Shown here: piece by piece, positions 1 to 7,047 of the stretch
Layout of the letters: every line of letters starts with the position of its first letter
How positions within the stretch are numbered: position 1 is the first letter of the stretch
Source of the DNA: JBIQLO01 sp044464175
GTDB taxonomy: Bacteria > Planctomycetota > Phycisphaerae > Tepidisphaerales > Tepidisphaeraceae
Assembly (NCBI GenBank): GCA_044464175.1
Contig: JBIQLO010000102.1
Location: 1-13,507, forward strand
Reading direction: 5' to 3'
DNA: 13,507 nt
The notes under the pieces: generated by a model
What the model was told of the DNA's origin: nothing
The model's database searches: none
Seen by the model: the letters and a program-made list of their open reading frames with translations, nothing else
Position numbers and translations under genes: made by a program

Positions 1-1
1 C

Positions 2-373
2 CCGGGCTATTCCCCGGCCTATGTCGCCGCCAAGGGGGCGCTCAATTCGCTCACCTATGAACTGGCGATCCTCTACGGGCCGGTCGGCATTCGCGTGGTG
101 TCGGTCCAGCCCGGCGGCATCCTGACGCCCATGAGCAAAGGATTTGCCGATCCCCGCGGCAACGACGTCACCGGCAAAATCCGCGACTGGGGCCGGGATG
201 TGAATCCGCTGGGCCGCTCCGGCCGCCCGGAGGAAATCGCCAACGCCGTCGCCTGGTTGCTCAGCGATGCCGCCTCCTACGTCACCGGCACCACCCTCAA
301 GGTCGACGGCGGCGTGACGCACCAGTGGATTCCCTATTCCATCAAGCGGCTGATGCACCCGGAGGAATTCTAA
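2..373 (+). CDS. SDR family NAD(P)-dependent oxidoreductase, C-terminal part
   Basis: This is the last third or so of a classical short-chain dehydrogenase/reductase; the gene runs in from the left edge, so the Rossmann cofactor motif (TGxxxGxG) lies outside the window. The frame is open from base 2. The catalytic YxxxK pair is visible as AYVAAKGAL, close to the edge, followed by the VQPGGI segment that contacts the nicotinamide side in this family. The end is typical of FabG-like SDRs: GRPEEIANAVAWLLSDAASYVTG, then KVDGG. About 20 residues follow the VDGG motif (THQWIPYSIKRLMHPEEF), slightly longer than the usual end. Family enzymes oxidise or reduce alcohol/keto groups on sugars, polyols or acyl chains; the substrate cannot be read from this fragment. 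The PLP enzyme starts 18 bp downstream on the same strand, so co-transcription is likely. Confidence 0.9.
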   Translation, partial: PGYSPAYVAAKGALNSLTYELAILYGPVGIRVVSVQPGGILTPMSKGFADPRGNDVTGKIRDWGRDVNPLGRSGRPEEIANAVAWLLSDAASYVTGTTLKVDGGVTHQWIPYSIKRLMHPEEF

Positions 374-391
374 CCGCGGAGCCCACCCGGC

Positions 392-1465
392 ATGTCGATC
401 TGGCGCTGGTTCGACTTTTTCTCCACCGTTCCCCCCGCCTGCCGTCTCTCCCTGGGCGAAGGCGACACGCCGCTGGTGCGCTCGCGCCGCATCGGCCCGG
501 CCGCCGGACTGGAACGGCTCTATTTCAAGCTGGAAAGCGCCAACCCCACCGGCTCGTACAAGGACCGGTTCGCCTCCGCCGCCGTCTCGCACATGCGGGC
601 CGCCGGCAGACAGCGCATCATCGCCACCTCCAGCGGCAACACTGGTGCGGCCCTGGCGGCCTACGCGGCGGCGGCGGACATGGCCTGCGAAATCGCCATC
701 GTGGAGACTGCCCCCGAGGGCAAGCTGCGGCAGATGGCCGCCTACGGCGCCCGTCTCTTCAAGGTCAAAGGTTTCGGGCTGGATGCCGCCGTCAGCAAAA
801 GCGTCTTCGAGGCGCTGGTCCGCCGGGGCCAATCGCCCGACACCCAGCTTCTGATCAGCGCCTTTGCCTACAGCCCTGACGGGATGCACGGCGTCCAGAC
901 CCTCAGCTATGAACTGGCGGAAAAGGCAACGGAAGTAGGGGGGTGGGATCACATTTTCTGCCCTGCCGGCGGCGGGGGGCTCACCCTGGCGGTGGCGCGC
1001 GGCTTCGAGCAGATGGTCCAGCGCGGCGTGCTGGCGCATATGCCCAGGATCCAGTGCGTTCAGCCATCGGGAAACGACACGATCGCCACCCCCCTGGCCC
1101 AGGGCGCGCTGAGAGCCCGTCCCGTCATCTGCAACTCCGCCATCAGCGGGCTGCAGGTGCCCACCGTCATCGACGGGGATGCGGTCATTGCCGCCTGTCG
1201 TGCCTCCGGCGGCACCGGGCACCGGGTGGAGGATACGGACGTATGGCAAATCCAACGGCGGCTGGCGCGGGAGGAGGGGCTCTTTTGCGAGCCCGCCGGC
1301 GCGGTGGCGCTGGCCGGGGCGCTGAAGGCGGCGGCGGGGGGGATCATCCCGAAAAATGCGGCCATCTGCTGCCTCATCACCGGCAGCGGCTTCAAGGATG
1401 AACCCTCCCTGGATCGCATGCTGGATGGCTGGCGTTGCCCGGTGGTGCAGAGGCTCGACGAATGA
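392..1465 (+). CDS. Threonine-synthase-like PLP-dependent enzyme
   Basis: This 357-residue protein has the fold-type II PLP enzyme layout (threonine synthase, threonine dehydratase, cysteine synthase). The cofactor lysine is K57 in NPTGSYKDR (residues 51-59), close to the NPTGSFKDR signature of threonine synthase. The phosphate/substrate loop SSGNTG is at 80-85, the PLP-phosphate-binding loop CPAGGGG at 190-196, and TGSGFKD near the end (330-336) matches the threonine synthase C-terminal motif. An early GEGDTPL (22-28) also fits threonine synthase. It lacks the long N-terminal domain of the E. coli enzyme, so it belongs with the shorter type. The reaction would be O-phosphohomoserine to threonine, but no homoserine pathway gene is nearby and the SDR neighbour is not part of that pathway. 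A paralogue acting as a dehydratase or other beta/gamma-eliminating enzyme is therefore possible. Its stop codon overlaps the next start (ATGA). I see no clear Shine-Dalgarno. Confidence 0.85.
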   Translation: MSIWRWFDFFSTVPPACRLSLGEGDTPLVRSRRIGPAAGLERLYFKLESANPTGSYKDRFASAAVSHMRAAGRQRIIATSSGNTGAALAAYAAAADMACEIAIVETAPEGKLRQMAAYGARLFKVKGFGLDAAVSKSVFEALVRRGQSPDTQLLISAFAYSPDGMHGVQTLSYELAEKATEVGGWDHIFCPAGGGGLTLAVARGFEQMVQRGVLAHMPRIQCVQPSGNDTIATPLAQGALRARPVICNSAISGLQVPTVIDGDAVIAACRASGGTGHRVEDTDVWQIQRRLAREEGLFCEPAGAVALAGALKAAAGGIIPKNAAICCLITGSGFKDEPSLDRMLDGWRCPVVQRLDE

Positions 1466-1845
1466 TGACACGGCGAACCTGGAAAAAATCGGGGGGGCTC
1501 TGGCTGGCCGTTGCGCTGTTGCTGTTGGGCGGATGCGCGGGGCGGTCGCGCGTCGTGCTGGTCCGGACGCCGGACCAGGCGAGACAGGCGGCCGACCTCA
1601 CGGCCCGAGAGTGGGGATACCGTTATCTCCGCGAAACCGACAAGGGGGTCGTCTATCAATCTGCCGGCCTGGCCGGGCCCAGTGAGGAGCAACTGCGCCT
1701 CCGGCTGGAGCCGATCGAGCGCGGGGAGGTGCGCGTCACCGTGCGATTCACCGGCCCGACCGCCGGGGCCGAGAAGTTCTTTCTCTCCGACATGCAGAAG
1801 AACATCTCCTACGGCACGATCCTGCCGGTGATTCCGGCCAGATAG
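1462..1845 (+). CDS. Small predicted lipoprotein, function unknown
   Basis: This 127-residue protein begins with a lipoprotein signal: basic residues (TRRTWKK), a hydrophobic core (LWLAVALLLL) and a lipobox LGGC with the modified cysteine at position 25. I chose the ATG at 1462, which overlaps the previous stop as ATGA and suggests translational coupling. An in-frame TTG at 1435 would put extra residues before a complete signal peptide. The mature part, about 100 residues, is polar and mixed: VVLVRTPDQARQAADLTAREWGYRY, then a stretch of likely beta strands (EQLRLRLEPIERGEVRVTVRF). I do not recognise a family. It is probably anchored in the periplasm or outer membrane. Position suggests co-expression with the PLP enzyme, but nothing in the sequence ties it to the same job. 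Confidence 0.75.
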   Translation: MMTRRTWKKSGGLWLAVALLLLGGCAGRSRVVLVRTPDQARQAADLTAREWGYRYLRETDKGVVYQSAGLAGPSEEQLRLRLEPIERGEVRVTVRFTGPTAGAEKFFLSDMQKNISYGTILPVIPAR

Positions 1846-1875
1846 TGTCGGCGGCGGCATTACCCGCTCAGTGCC

Positions 1876-1927
1876 AGGGGAGCTGCGTACGAAGTAAGCG
1901 GCGATTGCACCGCTCGGGCCGACTCCC
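1876..1927. other. Nested inverted repeats between convergent genes
   Basis: The 127-bp gap between two convergent genes (stops at 1845 and 1973) contains two nested inverted repeats. The outer arms are GGGGAG and CTCCCC, and the inner arms AGCGG and CCGCT surround CGATTGCA. No T-run follows on either strand, so this is at best a weak candidate for a bidirectional transcription end. Chance pairing in GC-rich DNA is a real alternative. Confidence 0.25.
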
Positions 1928-1972
1928 CGTTTCGTGACCGGCTCCGCACGTGGGACGTATCCCAGACGCTGT

Positions 1973-2887
1973 TCAATAGCTCAACCCGATCCCGCCGCCG
2001 CCGTACAGCAGCGTGTCGCCGCGCAGGTGATTGCGCAGGCCATCGGTGTAGTAGAGATACCCCCGAAGCGACCATTCCCCATAGCGCTTTGAGACGTTCA
2101 GCAGCGTATTGAGGGAATAGACCGCCTGCAGCCCCACCTGATAGTGCTGGAATCCCGTGTCATCCCCCGGCGTCCTGGCGTACAGACCAAACCCCTGTAC
2201 ATACGCCACCGCCGCCGAGGCCGTGATCGTCAGCCCGGCATCGGGAAAGATGAAGTCATGTTCCAGCCCCGCCTCCACATACCAACCGTTGTTCTTGTCG
2301 TAGTCATACGCGCCCAGGATGTAGGGGGACAAGAGGGGCTGGTCGGCCCGGGTGAAGTAGGAATCATCCAACTGCACCTTGCCGTAAATTTCGGCCGTCT
2401 GCAGATCATCCCGGTTGGGATAGACGTAGGTGTTGAGTCCGACCGTGAAGGTGATGGGGCGAAGCGCCCAGTCCGCCCCGAAGTAAGGGCGGATTTCCTG
2501 AAAGTTGGAGACCGGATCACTTTCGGCCACGTTCGTGAAGATGCCGATGAAGGGATGGGGCGCCTTGCCCAGGTCAAACGACATCCTGCCCTGGAACTGA
2601 AGGTTCAGGGCATCCTCATGTCCCAGCACCGTGTCAAAGCGCTCCAGCCCGCGGTAGACATAGTCGGTGAAGTAGGAGACCTGAATGTCGGTATGGACCG
2701 CCCCGGCGTTGTACCCCTCCTCCGGACTCGGAGGTGCTGGGGGGGCATAGACGCTCTCGTACTGGAGCGGATTGGACGCCGCCAGGGCCGAACCGGCGCC
2801 GAAGTAGGTGGCTCCGTCCCGCGCTCCGCCCAGCGCGCTGCCGGCGCTACAGCTCATCACCGCCATCACTGCGACCCAACGCTTCAT
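1973..2887 (-). CDS. Outer-membrane beta-barrel protein, TorF-porin-like
   Basis: This 304-residue exported protein has a signal peptide (MKRWVAVMAVMSCSAGSALG, cleavage near residues 20-22). A Pro-rich spacer (YAPPAPPSPEEG) follows, then a series of amphipathic, aromatic-rich strands: DIQVSYFTDYVYRGLERFD, AEIYGKVQLDDSYF and GWYVEAGLEHDFIF. The C-terminal strand ends in tyrosine (GGGGIGLSY), as outer-membrane barrels commonly do. The opening strand with YVYRG resembles the start of the TorF putative porin family (Gcw_chp, TIGR02001), whose members are uncharacterised barrels. Assignment to that family is from recall. The ATG at 2887 is supported by a strong AAGGAG Shine-Dalgarno 5 nt upstream (2893-2898). 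The frame stays open upstream to about 3913, but that extension lies antisense to the metallophosphoesterase and lacks a signal sequence. It is transcribed divergently from the metallophosphoesterase. Confidence 0.8.
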   Translation of the reverse strand: MKRWVAVMAVMSCSAGSALGGARDGATYFGAGSALAASNPLQYESVYAPPAPPSPEEGYNAGAVHTDIQVSYFTDYVYRGLERFDTVLGHEDALNLQFQGRMSFDLGKAPHPFIGIFTNVAESDPVSNFQEIRPYFGADWALRPITFTVGLNTYVYPNRDDLQTAEIYGKVQLDDSYFTRADQPLLSPYILGAYDYDKNNGWYVEAGLEHDFIFPDAGLTITASAAVAYVQGFGLYARTPGDDTGFQHYQVGLQAVYSLNTLLNVSKRYGEWSLRGYLYYTDGLRNHLRGDTLLYGGGGIGLSY

Positions 2888-3136
2888 AGCTGCTCCTTCT
2901 GCCAACGGGGACTGTAAGCCCCCCCGCCCCATGCGGCAAGAGCGGCAAAGGCCTTTCAAGGTTCCACTGGCCGCTTCTGAGTCCATTTGCCCCCGCAGTG
3001 GCAAGAATGGAGCGTCGAAAATCTCGCCGCCTTCATCCTGCGTGGCACGTCCTGCGATGCGCGGGTATAGTGACAATAGCCTCCCGGGCCCGTGCCGGAG
3101 GGGAAGCGACCAGAAAGCGAGGATGATTTGGAGTCC

Positions 3137-4006
3137 ATGTCCGTGCCTCTGCCCACCGCCCAGCAGGTGATCGAAGCCCTGGAGACGGCGGCCGAGGAAA
3201 ACCAGCTCAGTCCCCTGCGCCACGAGCAGGTGGTGCATTTGCCGTCGGAGGGGGAGGTCTGGATGACCGGCGACCTGCACGACCACCGCCACAACTTCAC
3301 CAAACTCCTCCGGGCGGCCGACCTGCCCAACCATCCCCAGCGCCATCTGATTCTCCACGAGTTGATTCACGGGGACCACATCGACGCCACCGGTGCTGAG
3401 GATTCCTGGCAGACCCTCTTCCGGGCCGCCGAGCTTAAATGCGATTACCCCCAGCAGGTCCATTTCCTTCTGGCCAACCATGACCTGGCCCAGATTTACG
3501 GCGAGGGGATCATGAAGGCTGGCCTGAGCGTCTGCGAGGCCTTCAACGCGGGCGTGCGGCGCGACTTTGGCGAGTCGGCCGACCAGGTGATCGTCGCCAT
3601 CACCGAGTTTCTCCTCTCCCTCCCCCTGGCTGCCCGCACGACCACGGGCCTGTTCTTCTGCCACAGCCTCCCAGGTGAGTCGCAGATTCCCAAATTCGAT
3701 TATGGCGTCTTTGACCGTCCCCTGAGCGGGGCCGACTACAAACGGCGCAGCGGGGCGGCCTATCAGCTGATCTGGGGCCGCAACATCCCCCCGGCCGCCG
3801 TTGCCGAATTCGCCCAGCAGGTCGGGGCGCAAATCCTCATCACCGGCCACCAGCCCCAGGACAGCGGCTACAGCGTCAACGGTCCCCAGCACCTGATCCT
3901 CGCCTCCGACCACAACCAGGGCGTCTACCTGCCGCTGGATTTGGGTCAGTCATACGACATGGACGGGCTGGTTGGATGCCTGCGGCGCTTCGCCGCGATT
4001 GAGTAG
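3137..4006 (+). CDS. Calcineurin-like metallophosphoesterase with variant metal motifs
   Basis: This 289-residue protein carries the five metallophosphoesterase blocks in order, several altered: GDLHDH (45-50) for GDxHG; LHELIHGDHID (73-83) where GDxxDRG is expected; ANHD (113-116) for GNHE/D; CHS in GLFFCHSLPG; and TGHQPQ for GHxH. The metal-binding Asp, His and Asn residues are therefore mostly present, so phosphoesterase activity is plausible, on a phosphoprotein or a small phosphate ester. From memory, planctomycete genomes encode a group with the same TGDLHxHRxNF and ExxHG segments. Start choice is uncertain. ATG 3137 has GGAG only 3 nt upstream (3130-3133), GTG 3143 would have better spacing, and GTG 3092 lies further up without a ribosome site. 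The 3' end overlaps the convergent glycosyltransferase by 57 bp. Confidence 0.82.
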   Translation: MSVPLPTAQQVIEALETAAEENQLSPLRHEQVVHLPSEGEVWMTGDLHDHRHNFTKLLRAADLPNHPQRHLILHELIHGDHIDATGAEDSWQTLFRAAELKCDYPQQVHFLLANHDLAQIYGEGIMKAGLSVCEAFNAGVRRDFGESADQVIVAITEFLLSLPLAARTTTGLFFCHSLPGESQIPKFDYGVFDRPLSGADYKRRSGAAYQLIWGRNIPPAAVAEFAQQVGAQILITGHQPQDSGYSVNGPQHLILASDHNQGVYLPLDLGQSYDMDGLVGCLRRFAAIE

Positions 4007-5029
4007 TCGCAAATACGACTGCCGGTATTCGTCTAAAAACCGCGACTGCGAAAAATAATCATAGGCCTCGGCCCGCGCCCGGTCGGCGATCGACCATTGC
4101 AGCGAGGGCTCATCCCGCAATTCCAGGATGCGCCGGGCGATCTGGCGGGGCGTGGGCTCCCGGGTCATCAGGGCGGTGTGATGGTCCTCCAGCAGCTCGC
4201 TGACGACCGGGCTGGCCGTGGCCACGATGGGCAGCCCCGCCCCCATGCACCAGGCGATGGGCAGCGTATGCACGGGGCCCCGGGCCGGCGCCAGCACCAG
4301 GTCGGCCGCCGGCAACAACTGGTCAAAGTCGCACCCCGTCCCCAGCTCTTCCGTGGCGAACCGCAGCGCTTTGGGCGCGCCCATTCGCCGCCCCTGCCGC
4401 TTGAGCCGCTCGCCCAGCGGCCCGCGCCCCCAGACGATCACCTTGTAGCGCCAGTCCATCACGTGCAGGATGCCCGCGGCCCACAACCCCTCCAGATGGC
4501 TGGCAGCCGCCGTGCTTTCCCCCGCCAGCAGCAGCGTGAAATCGTCCGGCTCCAGCCGCAGCCGCCGCCGCAAATCCTCATCCCGCCGCCGACGCAGCCG
4601 TCCGAAATCCACCCCCGGCCGGATCAGCCCGCACGCCTCGGGTGAAATGCCGCGCTGCAGGCAGCGGCGATGCTGAAAGGTCGTCGCGCAGACCACGTGT
4701 ACCCCACGGTACGCCATCGCCGCCCGCAGCCAGCGCAGCATTCGGTCGGTCGGAAGCGGCGGGGGGGAATAAAGGATCGGCCCCGACCATCCCAGGCTCG
4801 CCGCCCGCAGGGCCTCGTTTCCCCAGGCATGCACCAGATCGAACTGCCCCCGCCGTCCCCGCAGTTGTCGGATCGCCTGCGCTGCCGACGCCAGGCCGCC
4901 GCCCCGGAAAGTTATCGCCTCGGCGTGAAAACCCTCTCCCAGACCGTGGACCAGTTGCCGCACGCCCTCCCGTGTTTCAAAGTCCGCGTTCTCCTCCAGA
5001 AATTGTAAAACCCGAATGACCGGCGACAT
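3950..5029 (-). CDS. Glycosyltransferase, GT4-like (GT-B fold)
   Basis: This 359-residue protein looks like a retaining GT-B glycosyltransferase of the GT4/group 1 type. The N-terminal half has the acceptor-domain pattern (VIRVLQFLEENADFETREGVRQLVHGL, later FDLVHAWGNEAL). A hinge includes LIRPGVDFGRL, as in the common PNGVD segment. The C-terminal half has the nucleotide-sugar part: VIVWGRGPL, LLPAADLVLAPAR, and GAGLPIVATASPVVSELLEDHHTAL, which corresponds to the usual GxPVVxxxxxxxxExxxxxxxGL stretch. It would add a sugar from an NDP-sugar to a glycan, lipid or protein in the cytoplasm; the substrate is not readable. I chose ATG 5029. An upstream ATG at 5104 would have to translate through the palindrome at 5052-5092, giving an implausible leader. 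No Shine-Dalgarno is visible before 5029. The gene follows the TolC-family gene on the same strand. Confidence 0.8.
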   Translation of the reverse strand: MSPVIRVLQFLEENADFETREGVRQLVHGLGEGFHAEAITFRGGGLASAAQAIRQLRGRRGQFDLVHAWGNEALRAASLGWSGPILYSPPPLPTDRMLRWLRAAMAYRGVHVVCATTFQHRRCLQRGISPEACGLIRPGVDFGRLRRRRDEDLRRRLRLEPDDFTLLLAGESTAAASHLEGLWAAGILHVMDWRYKVIVWGRGPLGERLKRQGRRMGAPKALRFATEELGTGCDFDQLLPAADLVLAPARGPVHTLPIAWCMGAGLPIVATASPVVSELLEDHHTALMTREPTPRQIARRILELRDEPSLQWSIADRARAEAYDYFSQSRFLDEYRQSYLRLLNRGEAPQASNQPVHVV

Positions 5030-5051
5030 GGGCGGGGCGAAGCGTGAATCA

Positions 5052-5092
5052 GAAAGCCATGGAACCGGGGTGGGCCCGGTTCCATGGCTTTC
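5052..5092. repeat. Perfect 18-bp inverted repeat (hairpin) between two minus-strand genes
   Basis: The left arm GAAAGCCATGGAACCGGG (5052-5069) and right arm CCCGGTTCCATGGCTTTC (5075-5092) are exact reverse complements around the 5-nt loop GTGGG. The repeat lies 14 bp past the stop of the TolC-family gene (5107) and 22 bp before the glycosyltransferase start (5029). It could act as a transcription-attenuating or 3'-end-stabilising hairpin for the TolC-family mRNA. No T-run follows on the minus strand, so it is not a standard intrinsic terminator. The AGCCATGGAACC core has the look of a dispersed palindromic repeat. I associate similar elements with Phycisphaerae genomes, but that is recall only. 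Confidence 0.85.
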
Positions 5093-5106
5093 GGGTGGTG
5101 CCATTC

Positions 5107-6843
5107 TTATTGGGCGTTGGAGAACAGCCGCTTGGCAAAGGGCAGGTTGTCCTCTTCCAGCAGCACGTTGTTGTAGCGGAGGAGCGTGCCGTTGGCCCGC
5201 TCCAGCTGCAAAATCGCCAGGTTGTAGTTGATGATCGCCTGGATCTCCGACGCCTCGGCGCTGGCCAGCGCCGCCTGACGGTCCAGCTTCAACTGCACGA
5301 ACGTCGGCGTCAGCGGCTCGTTGGCGTTTTCCCGCTGCTGGATCGCCAGCAGCGCGTCGGCCGCGCTGAAGCGCGCCTGCCGCGTGGCCACCATCTCATC
5401 CCAGCTGGTGTGGATGTTCCGCTGCGCCTCCTTTACCTCCAGCCCCACCTGCGCCACCAGCGCCTGGTACTGCGCGATCGCCTGCTGCCGCTGCAGCAGC
5501 GTGCGCGTCCACTGCGCCCGCGCCGCCCGGTTGCCCAGCGGGAACACAAACTCCAGCCCGATGCTGCCGCTGATGTTCCCGAAGTTGGTCTGGTCGCTGA
5601 AGGCATCCCCCAGGTCGCTGCCGATCCCGTCCACGCTGGCCCGCCCCGTCAGGTTCAGCTGCGGCAGCAGGGCATTCTTGCCCACGCGCACCGCCGTGGA
5701 GGCCGAGTCAATCCGCAACTGCTGCTGCGCCAGCTCCAGCCGGTTCTCCAGCGCGGTCTGTATCTGCTCGTTCAGGTCCATGTGGACCGGATCCTTAAGC
5801 GGCGCCGTGGCGGGGGTGATGACCGTCGGGCCGCTCACCGGAAACTGCGGATCGTTCATCAGCCGCTTGAGCTGATCCGACAGATCACGCACGTTCGCCT
5901 TGGCCCGGATGAGGGTCGCCCGGCGGGCTTCAACCGTGGCGTTGGCCTGCGAGGTCTGCACGCGGCTGACGTCGATGCCCCCCTGAAGTCGCTTGGCCAG
6001 GATCGTCGCCGTGTCCTCCGTGCGCTGGAGCAGTTCCTCCTGAATCTCCACGTTGCGCTGCGCCTGGACGAGTTGCCAGTAGGTCTGTTCGATCGTGGCC
6101 AGGGTGTCCACCAGCTTGTTGCGGAAATCCAGCAGGCTGATTTTCTGCGTGTTGCGCGCGACATGGATCGTGGCGCGGTTCACCTCATACCCGGAATTCT
6201 GCAGCAGCGGCTGAGTAATCGACAGGACCAGCGAGTTTTCGTAAAAAGAGCTGCCCGGGTCCGGATCGACATACGCCGCCTGGTAGCTCGCCTCAATCTG
6301 CCCGCCGCTGGCCAGAAGCTGGCGGATGCCCGGCCCGATGGAGAACTGGCTGAACTCCCCCCCCAGTCCCGAAAGTCCCCCGCCCGAGCCGCTGTTCAAC
6401 CCGCTGAACCCCCCGGTCGGCGCGTTCTGATGCAGATAGCCGCTGTTGATGAAAAACTGCGGATCAAACCGCGCCTCGGCCTCCACCACGCGCGTCTCAT
6501 CAATCGCCGGCGTATAGCCGGCCACCTTCACATCCAGGCTGTTCAACACCGCCCGCTGGATGATCTCCTGCAGCGTCATCGGCACCGATTCGGCCGGCGT
6601 GATGGAGGGCCCGGTCGTTGGTCCGCTGGTCGGACGGTTGCCCGACTGCCCCGTCGTCGGCAGATAGGCGCTCTGCAGCGTCGTGGGCAGCGGCCGCATC
6701 GGCTCACGCGGCGCATAGGCCGAGGTCCGCTCCGCCTGCTGCATCGCCAAAGGCTCAAACGGCGGGGGAGTCTGCGCGCATCCCGCCGCCAGCAATACCG
6801 CACCCACCGCCGTCGTCCGCACTGCTTGTTTGCCGAATTTCAT
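5107..6843 (-). CDS. TolC-family outer-membrane efflux lipoprotein
   Basis: This 578-residue protein is an outer-membrane channel of the TolC/OEP family, predicted to form a trimeric barrel with a periplasmic alpha-helical tunnel serving export or efflux pumps. It starts with a lipoprotein signal (MKFGKQAVRTTAVGAVLLAAGC, lipobox AAGC, lipidated C22), as in OprM/NodT-type members. A Pro/Thr/Ser-rich linker of about 65 residues (23-88) follows. The two OEP repeats begin at MTLQEIIQRAVLNSLDVKVA (89-108), with long coiled-coil helices such as DTLATIEQTYWQLVQAQRNVEIQ and YQALVAQVGLEVKEAQRNIHTSW. An unusual Gly/Ser-rich insert lies near residues 144-163. ATG 6843 has an AAGGA Shine-Dalgarno 8 nt upstream (6852-6856) and leaves a clean signal peptide. 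No membrane-fusion protein or inner-membrane pump gene is next to it, so its partners are unknown. Confidence 0.9.
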   Translation of the reverse strand: MKFGKQAVRTTAVGAVLLAAGCAQTPPPFEPLAMQQAERTSAYAPREPMRPLPTTLQSAYLPTTGQSGNRPTSGPTTGPSITPAESVPMTLQEIIQRAVLNSLDVKVAGYTPAIDETRVVEAEARFDPQFFINSGYLHQNAPTGGFSGLNSGSGGGLSGLGGEFSQFSIGPGIRQLLASGGQIEASYQAAYVDPDPGSSFYENSLVLSITQPLLQNSGYEVNRATIHVARNTQKISLLDFRNKLVDTLATIEQTYWQLVQAQRNVEIQEELLQRTEDTATILAKRLQGGIDVSRVQTSQANATVEARRATLIRAKANVRDLSDQLKRLMNDPQFPVSGPTVITPATAPLKDPVHMDLNEQIQTALENRLELAQQQLRIDSASTAVRVGKNALLPQLNLTGRASVDGIGSDLGDAFSDQTNFGNISGSIGLEFVFPLGNRAARAQWTRTLLQRQQAIAQYQALVAQVGLEVKEAQRNIHTSWDEMVATRQARFSAADALLAIQQRENANEPLTPTFVQLKLDRQAALASAEASEIQAIINYNLAILQLERANGTLLRYNNVLLEEDNLPFAKRLFSNAQ

Positions 6844-6940
6844 AAAATGATTCCTTCGCCTGTCCCGGGGGACTTTCAACGCCCGGCCCGCCCCAGCTTC
6901 TCCCGGCCGCCACGCCCCGAAAACCCCATTGGATCAACCA

Positions 6941-6957
6941 CCGCCCGATCCGGGCGG
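6941..6957. other. Short GC-rich hairpin upstream of the TolC-family gene
   Basis: CCGCCCG, a 3-nt loop ATC, and CGGGCGG form a perfect 7-bp inverted repeat in the 204-bp gap between the GH20 stop (7048) and the TolC-family start (6843). It could end the upstream transcript, but no T-run follows on the minus strand. I found no convincing -35/-10 pair in the rest of the gap. Confidence 0.3.
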
Positions 6958-7047
6958 ATTGTCGGCACATCGTCCCCATTTTCACGAATCTGTCCAGAGC
7001 GCGGGGCACGTTCCGTAGGAGGATTTCCACCCCGCACCCTCTGCGAT

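Noticed and set aside
3043..3056. Possible sigma54 promoter (TGGCAC...TGC) upstream of the metallophosphoesterase
   Set aside because: The GG and GC elements are 8 bp apart, not the required 10.
3066..3071. TATAGT as a -10 box for the metallophosphoesterase
   Set aside because: The hexamer is good but there is no acceptable -35 element 16-18 bp upstream, so I did not list it as a promoter.
2888..3913. N-terminal extension of the outer-membrane barrel gene to a 646-codon frame
   Set aside because: The extension is antisense to the metallophosphoesterase. The internal ATG at 2887 has a strong Shine-Dalgarno and a proper signal peptide.
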